NCBI RefSeq assembly: GCF_000002235.5
Contig: NW_022145607.1
Coordinates: forward strand, 39,050,029 to 39,114,028
Direction of reading: 5' to 3'
Length of the DNA: 64,000 bases
DNA from: Strongylocentrotus purpuratus
Lineage: Eukaryota; Echinodermata; Echinoidea; Camarodonta; Strongylocentrotidae
Under the pieces are notes generated by a model. That model saw only the letters and a program-made list of their open reading frames with translations, had not been told where the DNA came from and did no database searches. Both the position numbers and the translations under genes were made by a program. Below are positions 35,068 to 47,835 of the stretch, piece after piece (position 1 is the first letter of the stretch; each line of letters begins with the position of its first letter).

Positions 35068-36085
35068 TTGAAATCAGGAAGTAACAATATTTTTGGTAAA
35101 AGACGACGATTTGTGGCATGAGAATACGGAACAAATCCAAAAGAAGAAGAAGAGAAAGAGAATTAGAAGAAGAAGGAGGGAGAAGAATGGTTAAAACGAG
35201 AGAAGAAAAAAATGATAGGGAAAAGGGGAACAGACAAAAATAACAGCCAGCCGAAGGAGATTTTAGTAATATAATTTAATTTTCGTAATAGAATTTCCTT
35301 TAAATGAAAGAGTAAAGATAATATTTTGAGGAATTAATCATTACGGTGGACAAATACATTTATTGAATTGAGTTGGATTTAACTGAATTTAATTAAATTG
35401 ATAGTAATTTACCACTTTACTTTATTGCTCAAAGAGTCAATCGGAAGTACATTCATTATAATATTCATTAGTAATATCTAGTATTTGTGTAGCGCATATT
35501 ACATTGATAACGTCTCTATCCGCTTCCAAAGCGGAAATTATTACCACGGCTTTAGCATGGCTGCCATCAACCGTTCTCATTCCACTCAACAAGCGGATTG
35601 TCTAAAGTCCATTTTTGCCATTTACCTTGCATGTCTAGTATACCAATACATGCAACTAGCAGAAATCACTTTTCAAAGTCCATTCATTTGTGGACAGTTG
35701 GACACAATCAATGATCATATCTGAAACAATCAATACAGCCCCAGAATTTAAAGCACTTAAAAGTTGCTTATGTTCACAAAATAATTTCACCGAGTAAACT
35801 CGAAGAGATATCTTTCTTTAAATTATTTGTTAACTTGAAACAGAAAATTCCATGTGCCTTTTATCATTCATTTATGGCATTTGACCCTACTAATGAGATG
35901 GTATTCAACTCAGAACCCGGGAAATTCATGAAAAATCCATTGAGAGTATATTGTATGCATGGGGCTAATCATCGTATTACTGCACTGTGATCATGTGCGT
36001 ACACATGGGGGGGGGGTCGGGTGCTAATGGATGACGGTACAAAATTTCGATCCGGCAAATTTTTGAATTTTGGGACCAAAAAAAG

Positions 36086-36127
<42 letters not shown>

Positions 36128-36136
36128 GTCCTCTTA
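35068..36136 (+). repeat. Segmental duplication, copy of 42606-43726
   Basis: From TTGAAATCAGGAAGTAACA to TGTCCTCTTA this block matches 42606-43726 along its length, which is intron 1 of the P450 at 41992-46171. It includes the hAT-like insertion remnant near 35990 and an expanded (TA)n run at 36090-36124. P450 exon 1 is absent here. The block leads directly into the P450 fragment at 36140. Confidence 0.9.
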
Positions 36137-36139
36137 TAC

Positions 36140-36673
36140 TTATACTGTTCTCAATGGATACGATATCCCTGAAGGAACTGTCATCTTACCAAACCTATGG
36201 GCCATACATCATGACCCTGACCTATGGAAAACCCCTGATGAATTCAATCCAGATAGGTTTCTCAACCCAGACACCAAACAACTTGTTCAAAGGGAAGAGC
36301 TTATTCCATTCTCTATAGGTAACTATTGATCGTGCATTGCTAATTTCCGTTTTGCATTTTTTCTGGTAAATGTCTGTCAGGACTCAGGAGTGACAATTTT
36401 TTTGATTAGCCAATAACAAAACAGACCAAGAATAGATTGTACAATCTAACTTTATTTCTGTTATTTCGTTTCTTTTTTTCAGGTCGTCGTAGATGTCTGG
36501 GAGAACAGTTAGCCAAGGTGGAACTATTCATCTTCTTTACTCATCTTCTACATCGCTTTCAATTCACAACACCAGAGGGCGCACCTCCCTTAACAATGAA
36601 AGCAAGGAATGGAGCTACGCTCAACCCAGAAGAGTTTGAGATCTGTGCCTCTCTTATCGATAACATCATGTAG
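36140..36673 (+). pseudogene. Partial duplicate of CYP2-like cytochrome P450 (C-terminal exons only)
   Basis: Two coding pieces in one phase: about 36140-36318 ([20 protein letters not shown]... to FSIG) and 36483-36673 (GRRRCLGEQLAKVELF... ending in a TAG stop), separated by a 164-bp GT-AG intron. They carry the PERF-region FNPDRF and the haem loop FSIGRRRCLG with its cysteine, and match the downstream P450 closely. Exon 1 and most of exon 2 (membrane anchor, I-helix, K-helix EXXR) are missing. The copy jumps from duplicated intron 1 at about 36136 straight into the end of exon 2, so it cannot encode a working P450. The frame that remains is intact, which implies a young duplicate. Confidence 0.85.
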
Positions 36674-38959
36674 TCTACCGTTTATATATTTTTATTAAGA
36701 CACACATTCAGATTCTATCATTTATTTGTTTCTCACACTTTAGTTGATAGGTTAAAATATTATGAGATATCGAACTACGTGTGTGGACATCCATTTGTCT
36801 ATTTTTTTTTAAATTCGTTTGTGGATTGTAATGTTTTATTGATCAATTATTATTTCAAATTAAACATCACATAGTATTGACATAAATTATGATGGTTTAT
36901 AATGATAAAATACAAATGACGTGAAATGTAAACATTTCTAACATACATAAAACAACAAAAATCAAACGACTAGTTGTCGATTGCTCGTACTAAAAGATAA
37001 GATAGCGATAGACGACCAGCGATAAGCAATGTTCATCAACTTTTTTCATTTGTTTTTGCTGGTACAGTTATGTTAAAATCATGTTAAGCATGTCAGTTGT
37101 TACAAGATTATGACAAATAAGGCCTATCAATGGAAACGTTTCAAATGTTAAGATACTAATAGTTCGATGGAAGGGAAGACATAATTTTCCTTCTTGAAGT
37201 CCGAAACGGGTACGTGATTAATGAAAAGAAATTTAAAAGAAATCTAATGACAGGATGGACAATGAATATATAAAATAAAAACCCCTATCATCTCTTAACC
37301 TTGTTATTATTGATGTACATCTACGCTTCTAAATCTGTTCGCGAACTTGGTGTTAAAGATAAAGTTTAGTTCTGGTCATGCGATTGCATTGTGAAAGAAA
37401 TGTTGTGGAATCGGTCAGAAACGGTTTATCATCTTTCATATAAGTATTGGTGTGTACTGCCAGGTTCTGGAATCATCAAAATGATAAGAAATTCGGCCCA
37501 ATCTTGGTAAAGGTAACGAGCACTGTACACAGAAAGCTGAATATGGGACTAAATAGACATGTGGCATAAAAATGAGGCCCACATTTTAAAGCTATTACAT
37601 GTCATATTTCGGTTTATACACGACGCTTTATACAGCGTTCACACTATAAAATATTATATCCTGCATCAAAAGAATTTGGGGTTTTGATTGGTTGAGAGCT
37701 CGTCACGTGACAAGAAATATTCGAACTATTTTGAGGTTGCTCTGAAAAAAATACTATTTTGGAGTACTACTTGGGAGCTGAAACGTAAATCTGAAAAATT
37801 GTAATTGTTGATGAAGGCTACAAAACAAATATACCATGCATTCTTTTCGATGTACTGGTTAAAACTATGGGCCTCGGTAACTCCAGTAGTACCATTTGCT
37901 TCGGGGCAGCGCCCCTCAGCAAATATTGGAGTCACCTCTTGCGTATAGTTTTAACCAGAACCTATCAAGACACTGTATATTCGTATACTATTCCGTATTC
38001 TGGAGCAAAATATAACAAACATCTTTTCCAGTCAAATGTGTTAGACACATATGCCCATTGTGTAAAATAAAGGATTCTTACTCTCTGACATTAACAATTA
38101 TCACATCATGCAGTTAAACAGGCACCTAAAGTCCGTTTACCTATGACACTCGACCTTTTAGTCATCTTGATTAACATCATATCGAATCATCGGCGTTGTT
38201 TGTTTTGTTGTTTTATTGTTGTTTCTTTGCCGCATGTATGTTAGAACAAACACAGCGCAGTTCTTTACATGATTTAATCGGATGGCAATGAAAATGGCAT
38301 TATACCTGTTCACCTTATATAAAAACAGATATTTTCCTTTTAACGTAAAAAACACCTTTCGACTTCATAATGACATCGACAATAATGCGCAGCAGATGAG
38401 CTTAATTCGTAGAACGCGTAAAGATTTACTATTTTCCCCGAGGTCTGTGGTTGTTAATTAATTGTTAACCAAATATTCATTTACATTTGATATACACATG
38501 CACCTTTTGATATCAAGATTGGATTGTCAGCATCCAATATCTGATATGTTCAATGCTCCAGAGCATGTTATTTTTATTCGCGTCTATATATCTACTCCCC
38601 GCCCCCACCCCCCGTGAACGGAGGGGTACCTTGCGTGTTACCAAAATGTCCGGTAAAGAGGTACTTTTCACGCACCAAAGTCCGGCTCGTAGTACACAAA
38701 TATCCGGCCCGTATTGACTTTACACACCGGACTTAGAGGGGTGCTTTCAAAAGGAGGGAACATATTATGCGTACCCTAAATAACATATGAGTGGGGGGGA
38801 TCTACTCTCTCATGTTTGAATTAAATTCGTAAGACATAATTTACCATTGCACCATGCCAATTCAGAGATTACAGCGATTATCATCTATAGTATACTCAAT
38901 ATTCATTAATCAACCCGCAGAGAAGCTCCCATTAAAACAGTGAAAGAAGCTCCTTGCAG
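36674..38959. other. Intergenic DNA with a truncated MITE and a 104-bp palindrome
   Basis: About 37355-37545 is a truncated inverted copy of the TTAA MITE at 6498-6881 (TTCTGGTCATGCGATTGCAT). At 37855-37958 CTGGTTAAAACTAT and ATAGTTTTAACCAG bracket a near-palindrome. The rest shows no gene. Confidence 0.65.
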
Positions 38960-39466
38960 TTTTTACCAACAGCTATTATTGGCTCCCAGTTAAATTCCGT
39001 ATCCAGTTCAAATTTATTTTGCTAACCTTCAAATCACTCAATGGTCTGTCTCCAGAATATCTCTCTAATCTTGTCTTAAAATATGTTCCATCAAGTCTTT
39101 TGCGTTCTGCATCTGAAAACCTCCTCATAGCTATTAAGAGAGGCAAAACAAAAGCATATGGTGATGGGCTTTCACTCATATAGCACAATTTTTTATGGAA
39201 TTCTCTCCCATACTCATTACGGTGAACATGTATATCCAATATTGGAACATTCATTTCTAAACTCAAATCTCATATTTCCAAATTAGCACATCAATAGTAT
39301 TAAAGAATATGTAATGCTGTAATTTGTCTCTTTGTAAGCACTTCATTGTGTTCTATATATGTTTATGTTTCAGCTTCCTTTTATGATCTTGTTATACTTT
39401 ATCCATGTATATTGTAAAGCGCATGTCAACAGCCATGAAATGCGCTATAATAGAACAAAGTATTAC

Positions 39467-39523
<57 letters not shown>
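38960..39523 (+). mobile_element. LINE 3' fragment (L2/Rex1-like), dead
   Basis: From about 38979 a frame reads WLPVKFRIQFKFILLTFKSL followed by NGLSPEYLSNLV, the C-terminal signature after the reverse transcriptase domain in L2/CR1-related LINEs. In-frame stops follow (for example after GDGLSLI, about 39179). The 3' end has AAGCGCATG and GCGCTATAATAG, then an (ATT)n tail to 39523. Strongly 5'-truncated. Confidence 0.8.
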
Positions 39524-39525
<2 letters not shown>

Positions 39526-40261
39526 CATACGTCTAGCTCTTTGGGTTATTTCCATCATGGCAATGGTGCTCGAACACATTTCTAAACACATAACCAGACT
39601 TATCGAAACGTTACGGCTGTCAAGTATCATCAAGCAAAAATGACAGACTAGTAGTTTTCTGTACTGAGTTTCGGTTTTAGCAAATGACATTGGACAAAAA
39701 TTGTTTAAGACTGTGTAACAATACAATTGCTTCCCGATGATTTGCTCGTTTTTTTCAACTCCAAACTACTTAATTCAACGGATTCTTTAAGGGAATATCA
39801 GTTAAACTAATCCGAATTCTTTAGTACGTGGATATTAGATTTGAAATCTTTCTAGATTATTATGTTATATTCAACATAATTCATCGGTATCATAAATCAT
39901 TTTCCGCCATATCTTGCTCAGTCTCAACTTTGTATGCTGTCAATCCATAAACATTATCGAAGTCCTAAGACTAGTGACAAGATCGCTCTTATTTTATCGA
40001 AAATCTCTAAAGAAAACCATTCTTTTCTTTTTTCTGAAGCAACCCTTCATAATGGTTACTCCATATTGGGCATAGTTACAGCTATCCTACCTCCCCATAT
40101 GTACTTTGTTTTATCTACTTCATCGGCATTTAAACATACCTTGAATATTAAAGCAGTCAGGGAACTTTGCTTGATCGAATAAAGCATTAAAGACAGCTTG
40201 CTGGTCTAATGCGGGAACTTTCTCAAATTAGTATGTAGTAATCTCATAGGAACTCGTTTAA
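39524..40261. other. Spacer, no gene recognised
   Basis: A/T-rich; open frames here have no recognisable domain. Confidence 0.5.
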
Positions 40262-40830
40262 TGACTGATTTTTTTAAATATTTATAGAGCGCATTAAATA
40301 TAAGGTTCTCTACACGCTGTACAAGCATGAATGACAAGATAAATATAATCACATCAAATAAATCAACAAAGAGAAGTATACAAATCGTATAACTACTAAA
40401 ATGATTAACTTAACATAGTAACTAACATAATGGACAGATAGCTAATATCGTCAAAAAAATAACGTAAGTAATGACAAAATACAGTTTAAGATAATGAATT
40501 GAGGTCAAAGAGATGCGTTTTCAGTACATATTTGGACGGTGCAGAAGTTGGGGCCTGTCGTATGAATTTGGGAAGATTGTTCCAAAGGTTTGGTCCAGCA
40601 ACTCCCCTCATAGAATATTATATTGGTTTTCGGTACACAAAGCAATGCTTGAACGGAGGGTTCGGGGTCGGTGGCATTGTTTGATCAAATCAGTCAGGTA
40701 TGAAGGAGAAGAACCGCGTTGCACGGTGCTTTTCATGTATTTAATAAAAGTTTGAACATGATGCGCTTATCTATAGGAAGCCAGTGTAGTTCAATTTCTT
40801 GAGAGTATTAGTTATATATACTCGGATGCT
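40262..40830 (+). repeat. Interspersed repeat of the AGCGC/GGAAGATTGTTCCA type
   Basis: Text such as ATTTATAGAGCGCATTAAAT, TACACGCTGTACAAGC, GAGATGCGTTTTCAGTAC, GGGAAGATTGTTCCAAAGG and TAGGAAGCCAGTGTAG is typical of a medium-length interspersed repeat common in deuterostome genomes. The short open frames in it do not resemble a host protein. Assignment is from memory of such sequences. Confidence 0.4.
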
Positions 40831-41991
40831 GACAGTGCGATTCACTTCAATGCACTCGTTTATCATGGCGTCGTTCGCAAATGAACCTTGATACTAATTT
40901 GTTTATATAATATTTCGAAATGACATCATTTTTATATTATCTGATTATGTAAATAAAATGGTTCATTCATATCTGATTCATACAATGTGTGTCATCGCCA
41001 TATGACAATCAGTTTGTAATGGCTTTAGTTCGGGTAGTGATAATGTAACACAGGTATTCAGGAACGAATCGATTAACATTGGTCGTGTACTTATATGACC
41101 AATGTTTGCCTATTCCTTAGAATGAGTTCAAATGTATTATACAACATGTGAACTATAAATATAAACTGAAACTGAAATGAAACTAATATTTTTACATTAA
41201 ACAATACTTTTATCTTTAGTAGGCCTTATACGGATGTCAAGACTTTAAACTTCGTAACGTTGTAACAGTACTGTTCTCACTCATTATGACGTATACATGA
41301 ATATAACTAAGCTGTTTTTTCACAACATTTTTTTTCCCCCCCGCCGACATATACATTTTGTTTTCCCCTTTCCTTCCTTCATCCTTTTTTTCATTTCGAA
41401 ATATGAATACTTAGCGAGGCACCGGTCTTTGCATAGGGCTCTGTACCTCATTTAACTTTGAAGTTCTCTGTGTGATTCCACTGCCTGAACACCCGGGAAA
41501 TGCTATGCTCTCCGATTTGTACTTCTTGTTATCAAATAACATTCTAATTATACTTTATTTTTTATTTGTATCATTTAAGAATTCCAGTAGAGATTCAGGG
41601 GAAAAATTAATATTAATTTTGGGGGGCTACTTTTCAAGTTTGCCTGCAGGAAAAGAACATTCTAAAATTTGTTTTGCATTGAACTCTATGCAAATTTATG
41701 AGGCTCTTTTCTGATTTTCGGGGGCTGAATCGCCCCGAGCCCCCGTGTATTTTTTTCACTGTAGAGATTTAGGATGTGCATGTATGCCTCACAGTTCCTG
41801 TTATGGTCAGAGCAGGGAAGGTGATGATTCCGACAATTACAAAACAAAACTAGTCTGATTAAGTAGACTAATTGTTCAATAAAACGTGCCGATTCATTAC
41901 AATAAGCAGGGATATGAGTATACAGTATATAGTTACGTATAAGTACTATACGTACATGGTTATATATTGTGCATTGGATACCAACTTCAAA
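40831..41991. other. Upstream region of the P450 gene
   Basis: No element recognised apart from a T/C-rich patch near 41325-41390. The P450 promoter would lie here; I could not pick a TATA box or initiator with confidence. Confidence 0.4.
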
Positions 41992-42605
41992 ATGTATGCC
42001 TCTGTAGAGAAAATTTCTTCGTCTGTCTTCTATTATGGCTTCACGCCATTTATCTTAGCAGGATTGATTGCTTTCTTGCTTTCATTTATTCTGGTTCGAT
42101 CGGGTAAGAAGAAATACAAGAATCTACCTCCCCGTGGCCCTATGGAATGGCCGGTGTTAGGCGGCCTACCAAGTCTGTCAGGCAAAGATATGCCACACGT
42201 TATCATAGCTGACATGGCCAAGAAGTACGGACCAATCTTCGGTATGAAAATGGGATCGTTCTATGCGGTAATACTCAGTGACTATTCTCTCGTCAGGCAA
42301 GCCTTCGCGAAATCAAACGATGAATTTAGTGACAGACCGAAGATCACCATGATTGAAAATATTGTCCAAGGAAAAGGTAAAAAGATTAGTCTCATTCCAA
42401 TATTTAAGACTAATTATAGAATAAAACCATTACGGCTCTCTAACTCTTTCATAAAACAAAAATCAACTGCCATATAGATCTAGGCAAATCCACTCACGGT
42501 CAATAAAATCGTTTAACTATTATCGTACATATATTTTCTTATTGATAATAGTTTTTACGAAACAATGACCCTAAACAATGTCAGTGATCCAAAATTATTA
42601 TATAC

Positions 42606-43726
42606 TTGAAATCAGGAAGTAACAAAATTTTTGGTAAAAGACGACGATTTGTGGCATGAGAATACGGAACAAATCCAAAAGAAGAAGAAAGAAAGAGAAT
42701 TAGAAGAAGAAGGAGTGAAAAGAATGGTTAAAACGAGAGAAGAAAAAATGATAGGGAAAAGGGAAACGGACAAAAATAACAGCCAGCCGAAGGAGATTTT
42801 AGTATTATAATTTAATTTTTTCGTAATAGAATTTCCTTTAAATGGAAGAGTAAAGATAATATTTTGTGGAATCAATTATTACGGTGGACAAATAAATTTA
42901 TTGAATTGAGTTGGATTTAACTGAATTGAATTAAATTGATAGTAATTTACCACTTTACTTTATTGCTCAAAGAGTCAATCGGAAGTACATTCATTATAAT
43001 ATTCATTAATAATATCTAGTATTTGTGTAGCGCATATTACATTGATAACGTCTCTATCCGCTTCCATGCAAAGCGGAAATTATTACCACGGTTTTAGCAT
43101 GGCTGCCATCAACCGTTCTCATTCCACTCAACAAGCGGATTGTCTAAAGTCCATTTTTGCCATTTACCTTGCATGTCTAGTATACTAATACATGCAACTA
43201 GCAGAAATCACTTTTCAAAGTCCATTCATTATTTTGTGGACAGTTGGACACAATCAATGATCATATCTGAAACAATCAATACAGCCCCAGAATTTAAAGC
43301 ACTTAAAAGTTGCTTATGTTCGCAAAATAATTTCACCGAGTAAACTCGAAGAGATTTCTTTCTTTAAATTACTTGTTAACTAGAAACAGGAAATTCCATG
43401 TGCCTTTTATCATTCATTTATGGCATTTGACCCTACTATAAATGAGATGGTATTCAACTCAGAACCCGGGAAATTCATGAAAATTCATTGAGAGTATATT
43501 GTATGCATGGGGCTAATCATCGTCTTACTGCACTGTGAGCAGGTGCGTACGCATGGGGGGTGTTAACCCCGTCCCTTTTTTTAATTTAAAAAAAAATTAT
43601 GCTAATGGATGACCTTAAAAAGGTGACCCCCCCCCCCCCCCCCCCCCCCCAACGGTACAAAATGTCGATCCGGCAAATTTTTGAGTTTTGGGACCAAAAA
43701 AAAATATATATATATATGTCCTCTTA
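42606..43726 (+). repeat. P450 intron 1 block, duplicated at 35068-36136
   Basis: Source copy of the segmental duplication, lying wholly inside intron 1 of the P450. It differs from the other copy by small indels and by C-run and (TA)n length. Confidence 0.9.
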
Positions 43727-43857
43727 CCCGCCCCCCCCCCCCTCCCCCCTGCTTTTTCAGCGGCTGGCTGAGTCGTTGCAAAAATTTCGGCCCGATTTAA
43801 AAAAATTACCCCCCCCCCCCCCCCTCTTGAAAAAATCCTGCGTACGCTACTGACCGT
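43540..43857 (+). mobile_element. hAT-like insertion in P450 intron 1
   Basis: Starts CAGGTGCGTACGCATGGGGG and ends ...CCTGCGTACGCTACTG followed by ACCGT. An 8-bp direct repeat ACTGTGAG flanks 43532-43539 and 43858-43865. The right end is 5 bp off the simple inverted repeat, so the exact terminus is uncertain. Rich in C-runs. A decayed counterpart is present at about 35991 in the duplicate, so insertion predates duplication. Confidence 0.55.
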
Positions 43858-45180
43858 ACTGTGAGCCAGCGTAATACCAATGACTCTATACATTCATACA
43901 AACGAACTCAATGAAATGGACAGGAGTAAAATCCCAAACAAATTATGGATCATGAAACAGCATTGTTACATTGGCATGGTTAGTGCAAATCCGAGGTTTA
44001 ACTAGTTCTGTCACGTATTTTTTTTCAGGTTTGATCGTGTCCTACTTTGGTCAGATGCAGACTGAGCACCGTCGCTTCTCACTCTCAGCTCTACGATCAC
44101 TTGGTATGGGCAAGTTTAAAATGGAAGAAACTATCGTAGATGAAGCACGCCAGCTAGCGATGATCTTTACCAGCAGACAATCAAAGCCTTTTGTACCTTT
44201 TCATGATATTGTCGTAAGTGTTTCCAATATTATATGTTGGTTGAGTCTCGGTAAGCGCTTTGACTATAACGACGAGAATTTCAAAGCCATCCTCGCTTCT
44301 TTGTTCGAAAGCTTTGAGATTGCAGAAATTGCAGGACTCTTCAATTTCCTTCCGTTCTTGAGATTTCTACCTGGGAGCGGTTTTAAACGAATGATAGCAC
44401 TCCAACAAAACCATGATAGATTTTTGAAGCCACTGGTCTGGAAAATCCACGAGGAGCAGGAGAAAAGCCGTAGATCTCCCACGTGTTACGTGGAGATGTA
44501 CACTGAACAGATGATAGAAGCAGAACGCGAGACTCCCGTGAACACACGTTTACTAAAGAAATATGTATCACGCAGTCGCTGATCTGTTTGCTGCTGGGAC
44601 TGAGACAACTGCTACACAACCCTAAAGTGGGCCTTGATGTACATGATATTACATCAAGATGTTCAAGAAAAGATACATAAGGAACTAGATGATGTTGTTG
44701 GACGAAATCGGTTGCCAAGTCTTACAGATAGACCCAATTTGCCTTACACCGAAGCTACTTTGCTTGAGATACAACGTTTTGCTACAATTACACCTCTTGG
44801 CGTCCCACATGCACCTGTCCAAGATACTGTCCTCAATGGATACGACATCCCTAAAGGAACTGTGGTCTTACCGAACCTATGGGCCATTCATCATGAACCT
44901 GACCTATGGAAGAACCCTGATGAATTCAATCCAGCCAGGTTTCTCAACCCAGACACCAAACAAGTTGTTCAGAGGAGGAACTTATTCCATTCTCTATCGG
45001 TAAGGCTTAATTCTTGTCAGGGTATAATCTTCTGTCAGTTTGGAGGGTAAAACCCTTTTTGGTATTCATCAACTCTTTATATGCCACTCGAAGAACCACT
45101 TGTCCCCCATTGTATTTACCAAGAGATAGCTGCTTCAGAATTATAGTGCATTGTATGTGTCGATGAGGGTTCTAGGACAC

Positions 45181-45350
45181 CTACCCCTGGACATCCACCC
45201 CGGATAACTACCCCCAGTCAACCGCCTTCCCGGACAACTACCTCCTGGGATTACTACCCCCCGGACAACTACCCCCTAGTAAAACTACCCTCAGACAACT
45301 ACCCCCTATTACATCCATCCTCTAGGACAACTACCCCCCAGAGAACTACC
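45181..45350 (+). repeat. Minisatellite of GGACAACTACCCCC units in P450 intron 2
   Basis: About nine degenerate units of 15-20 bp with the core GACAACTACCCCC. Non-coding, intronic. Confidence 0.75.
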
Positions 45351-46339
45351 CTAGGGATAGTTGTCTGTGGGTAGTGGTTAGTTGACTCGAAGATTGCCCA
45401 GCTGGAGGTGGATCCACTCTTGTAGACCGAGGATCTCCCTAGCAAGGGTTCAAGTAAACGCGTGACGCCCTTAATTGTAAGAGATGATCGTTTGCAATAA
45501 CCTAGTCATTGGGATACGATTTAGCCTTAGGATTCCATGATTTCTATATTATTTCAATCGTAGCGTTGAACATTAAAGTAAAAATCTTCACAATGCAGTA
45601 CAAAATTACAAGCCTCGGATGAATGCCTTAATATATTATGTTAACTTATAATAGACTGGTTATGAGTCTACACCAGATTGGAGATTCAAGATTCATTTAT
45701 TTCACCCATCAATATATTTATTATTTAAATAAAATACTGAAGAATGCACAATTTTACAAGATTCATAATGATCATATAAATTATGAAACATAAAAGGTAC
45801 ATCGAAATAATGTAAAAACAAGGAATGTCAATGGGATCAGAATATGTTGGTGAAGCCATATCAAAAAATTAGTAAAACTCTTTGACCATCTAATCTGAAG
45901 CTCATTATCTTACTAACAACTTTTAACCCCATTCAATAATTTCACATACTTCAACCTTGTTTTTCTTGTCTGTTGTTCAGGTCGTCGCAGATGTCTGGGA
46001 GAACAGTTAGCCAAGGTGGAACTATTCATCTTCTTTACTCATCTCTTACATCGCTTTCAATTCACAACACCAGAGGGCGCACCTCCCTTAACAATGAAAG
46101 CAAGAAATGGAGCTACGCTCAACCCAGAAGAGTTTGAGATCTGTGCCTCTCTTATCGATGACGTCATGTAGCCTTTATATCTTGCGCACGTTAGAAATTA
46201 CATCAATAATTCAATTTAATGTATAATAACGAGTTTGATTAACTTGGAACCTGTGATTAAGCAAGGCTACATGTCGGGTGCACACTAAACATGGACTGTT
46301 CTTTTTGAAAACATTTCAAACAGACTGGAAATAAAATCC

Positions 46340-46545
46340 TTTGATCTGTTGCCCCACGCCTATGGACTATACTTCTTGCATTTCTAAGAAAAAGAAAATA
46401 GATCTAGTCAATAGTAATCTGAAAACATACCTCTTCAAATGTTATTAATTTGCGATTGCCTAAGGGCAGCGCATTGAATCCTCTGGAAAATGCGCTATAT
46501 AAATTTAATTATTAATATAATTACCATTACTTTAAAAGAAATCAA
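46340..46545 (+). mobile_element. LINE 3' end fragment
   Basis: A frame reading NSNLKTYLFK near 46410-46440 matches the last conserved motif (LKTHLFK-like) of L2/CR1-type LINE proteins. It is followed by CAGCGCATTGAATCC and GCGCTATATAAATTTAATTA. Truncated and dead. Confidence 0.6.
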
Positions 46546-47827
46546 TATTACTATGATTATTAATAGTAGTAGAAGTAGTAGTGTAAGTATCATTATCATT
46601 ATTATTGTTGTTGTTGTTAGTATTAATATTTAGCAGTAGTATTATTTAATAGACTTTAACAAATGGAATATTGGTTTTAAACACATTGAAAGTGAAACAC
46701 AACGTAGTATTCAATTCAATTTAATTCATTTATTTCCATTTCTCGTAAAAAATATTAAGTATACGTTGACAGATTTTGGAAGCGTTTTTAACAACCAGTA
46801 ACAAGAACAAATTGTGCATAACTCTAACTGGGGGATATCGGGTATGATCTTCGGGAACGGGTGTGTCTGTTCCGTCAACAAGTTTGTACTGTTTATCTAC
46901 CCATGCAATATATGACATACTGGAATTTGAGTTGAAATGTTTGATAATAGGACTTGGCTATTCAATGTTCGCTATTCAATGTTCGCTAGCCTCTTATCTT
47001 AAATAAATATTGTTGAAATTACTCGCATTTTCTATAATAAATGAAATTACTTGAAAAGTTTGATAATATTTATACTCGATCTTTCCATGCTTCTATGTAT
47101 ATTTCGCTTGTATCAAATATCTTTTTACATTTTACAATCCGCATTTTAAATTTCAAATTTTATGCTTCCATAATTACTTGTATTACATCTTTTTAAAATG
47201 TATAAATGTATATTGAATAGTGATAAGTTTTGTAGCAATCATGACATGGCAATTCAGATCACATGGTGTTCAAGTTTTTAATTCATGTGCTTATTTTGCC
47301 CCAATGTGCGAAGGTCGGGAAGGAGCTTACTTGTTTTGTTGTTGTTTATTTTTTTAAATATCCGACACTTCTTGACACAAGAGAAGTCCAGGGATGAGCG
47401 AGCAGACCGTTTAGTGTATGGGAGTGTGTATGTTGATTGGCTTATAATACAACATGTATTGCTGTATATTGCATAAGTGGAAATTCTTAGAGACAATCAA
47501 TATTCTTTAGTCTATATTTCTTGTCTTGTATATAGTTTATGATTATTCCTTTATATTTCTATGTTATATGTCATATGGGTAGTCGAAGCATAATGATAGT
47601 GCAATAATTATAGGTGAATCACATGCAGATTTCAGTATTGATTGATAAGCTCGTTTTCCTAAAACGATATTTATACCTGAGATTATGTATGTGTTGTGTG
47701 CTGGAGAATACAACATATTTCTATGTTAGTATTATTATTTCTAAATCTGAGAGGATAATAGATTAGCCCGTTTAGATGAGATTGCCTAGGTACAATGAAG
47801 GTCTTATTTATGTTTAGGGTATAACGA
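46546..47827. other. Intergenic DNA, no gene recognised
   Basis: A/T-rich with short TTG/AGT triplet runs near 46565-46640. Open frames have no recognisable domain. Confidence 0.5.
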
Positions 47828-47835
47828 ATCACCAT

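Larger units (their letters stand above)
41992..46171 (+). pseudogene. CYP2-like cytochrome P450, three exons, three frame-disrupting indels
   Basis: Exon 1 is 41992-42376: N-terminal membrane anchor (about residues 14-35), NLPPRGPMEWPVLGG proline hinge. Exon 2 is 44029-44999: I-helix AGTETT, K-helix EIQR (EXXR), FNPARF. Exon 3 is 45981-46171: haem ligand loop FSIGRRRCLG across the junction, stop TAG. Splice sites are GT-AG and the length of about 515 codons is normal for the family (haem monooxygenase of the ER membrane). Compared with family consensus and the partial copy, exon 2 has a +1 shift just before the I-helix (about 44575), a 2-bp CA insertion after AGTETTAT (about 44617) and a 1-bp loss at about 44975. 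So it is a recent pseudogene, or the assembly has errors here. The start at 41992 is chosen because the anchor follows directly. Confidence 0.85.

Noticed and set aside
40499-40755. Small plus-strand gene
   Set aside because: The sequence resembles a common interspersed repeat and the frame has no recognisable protein family.
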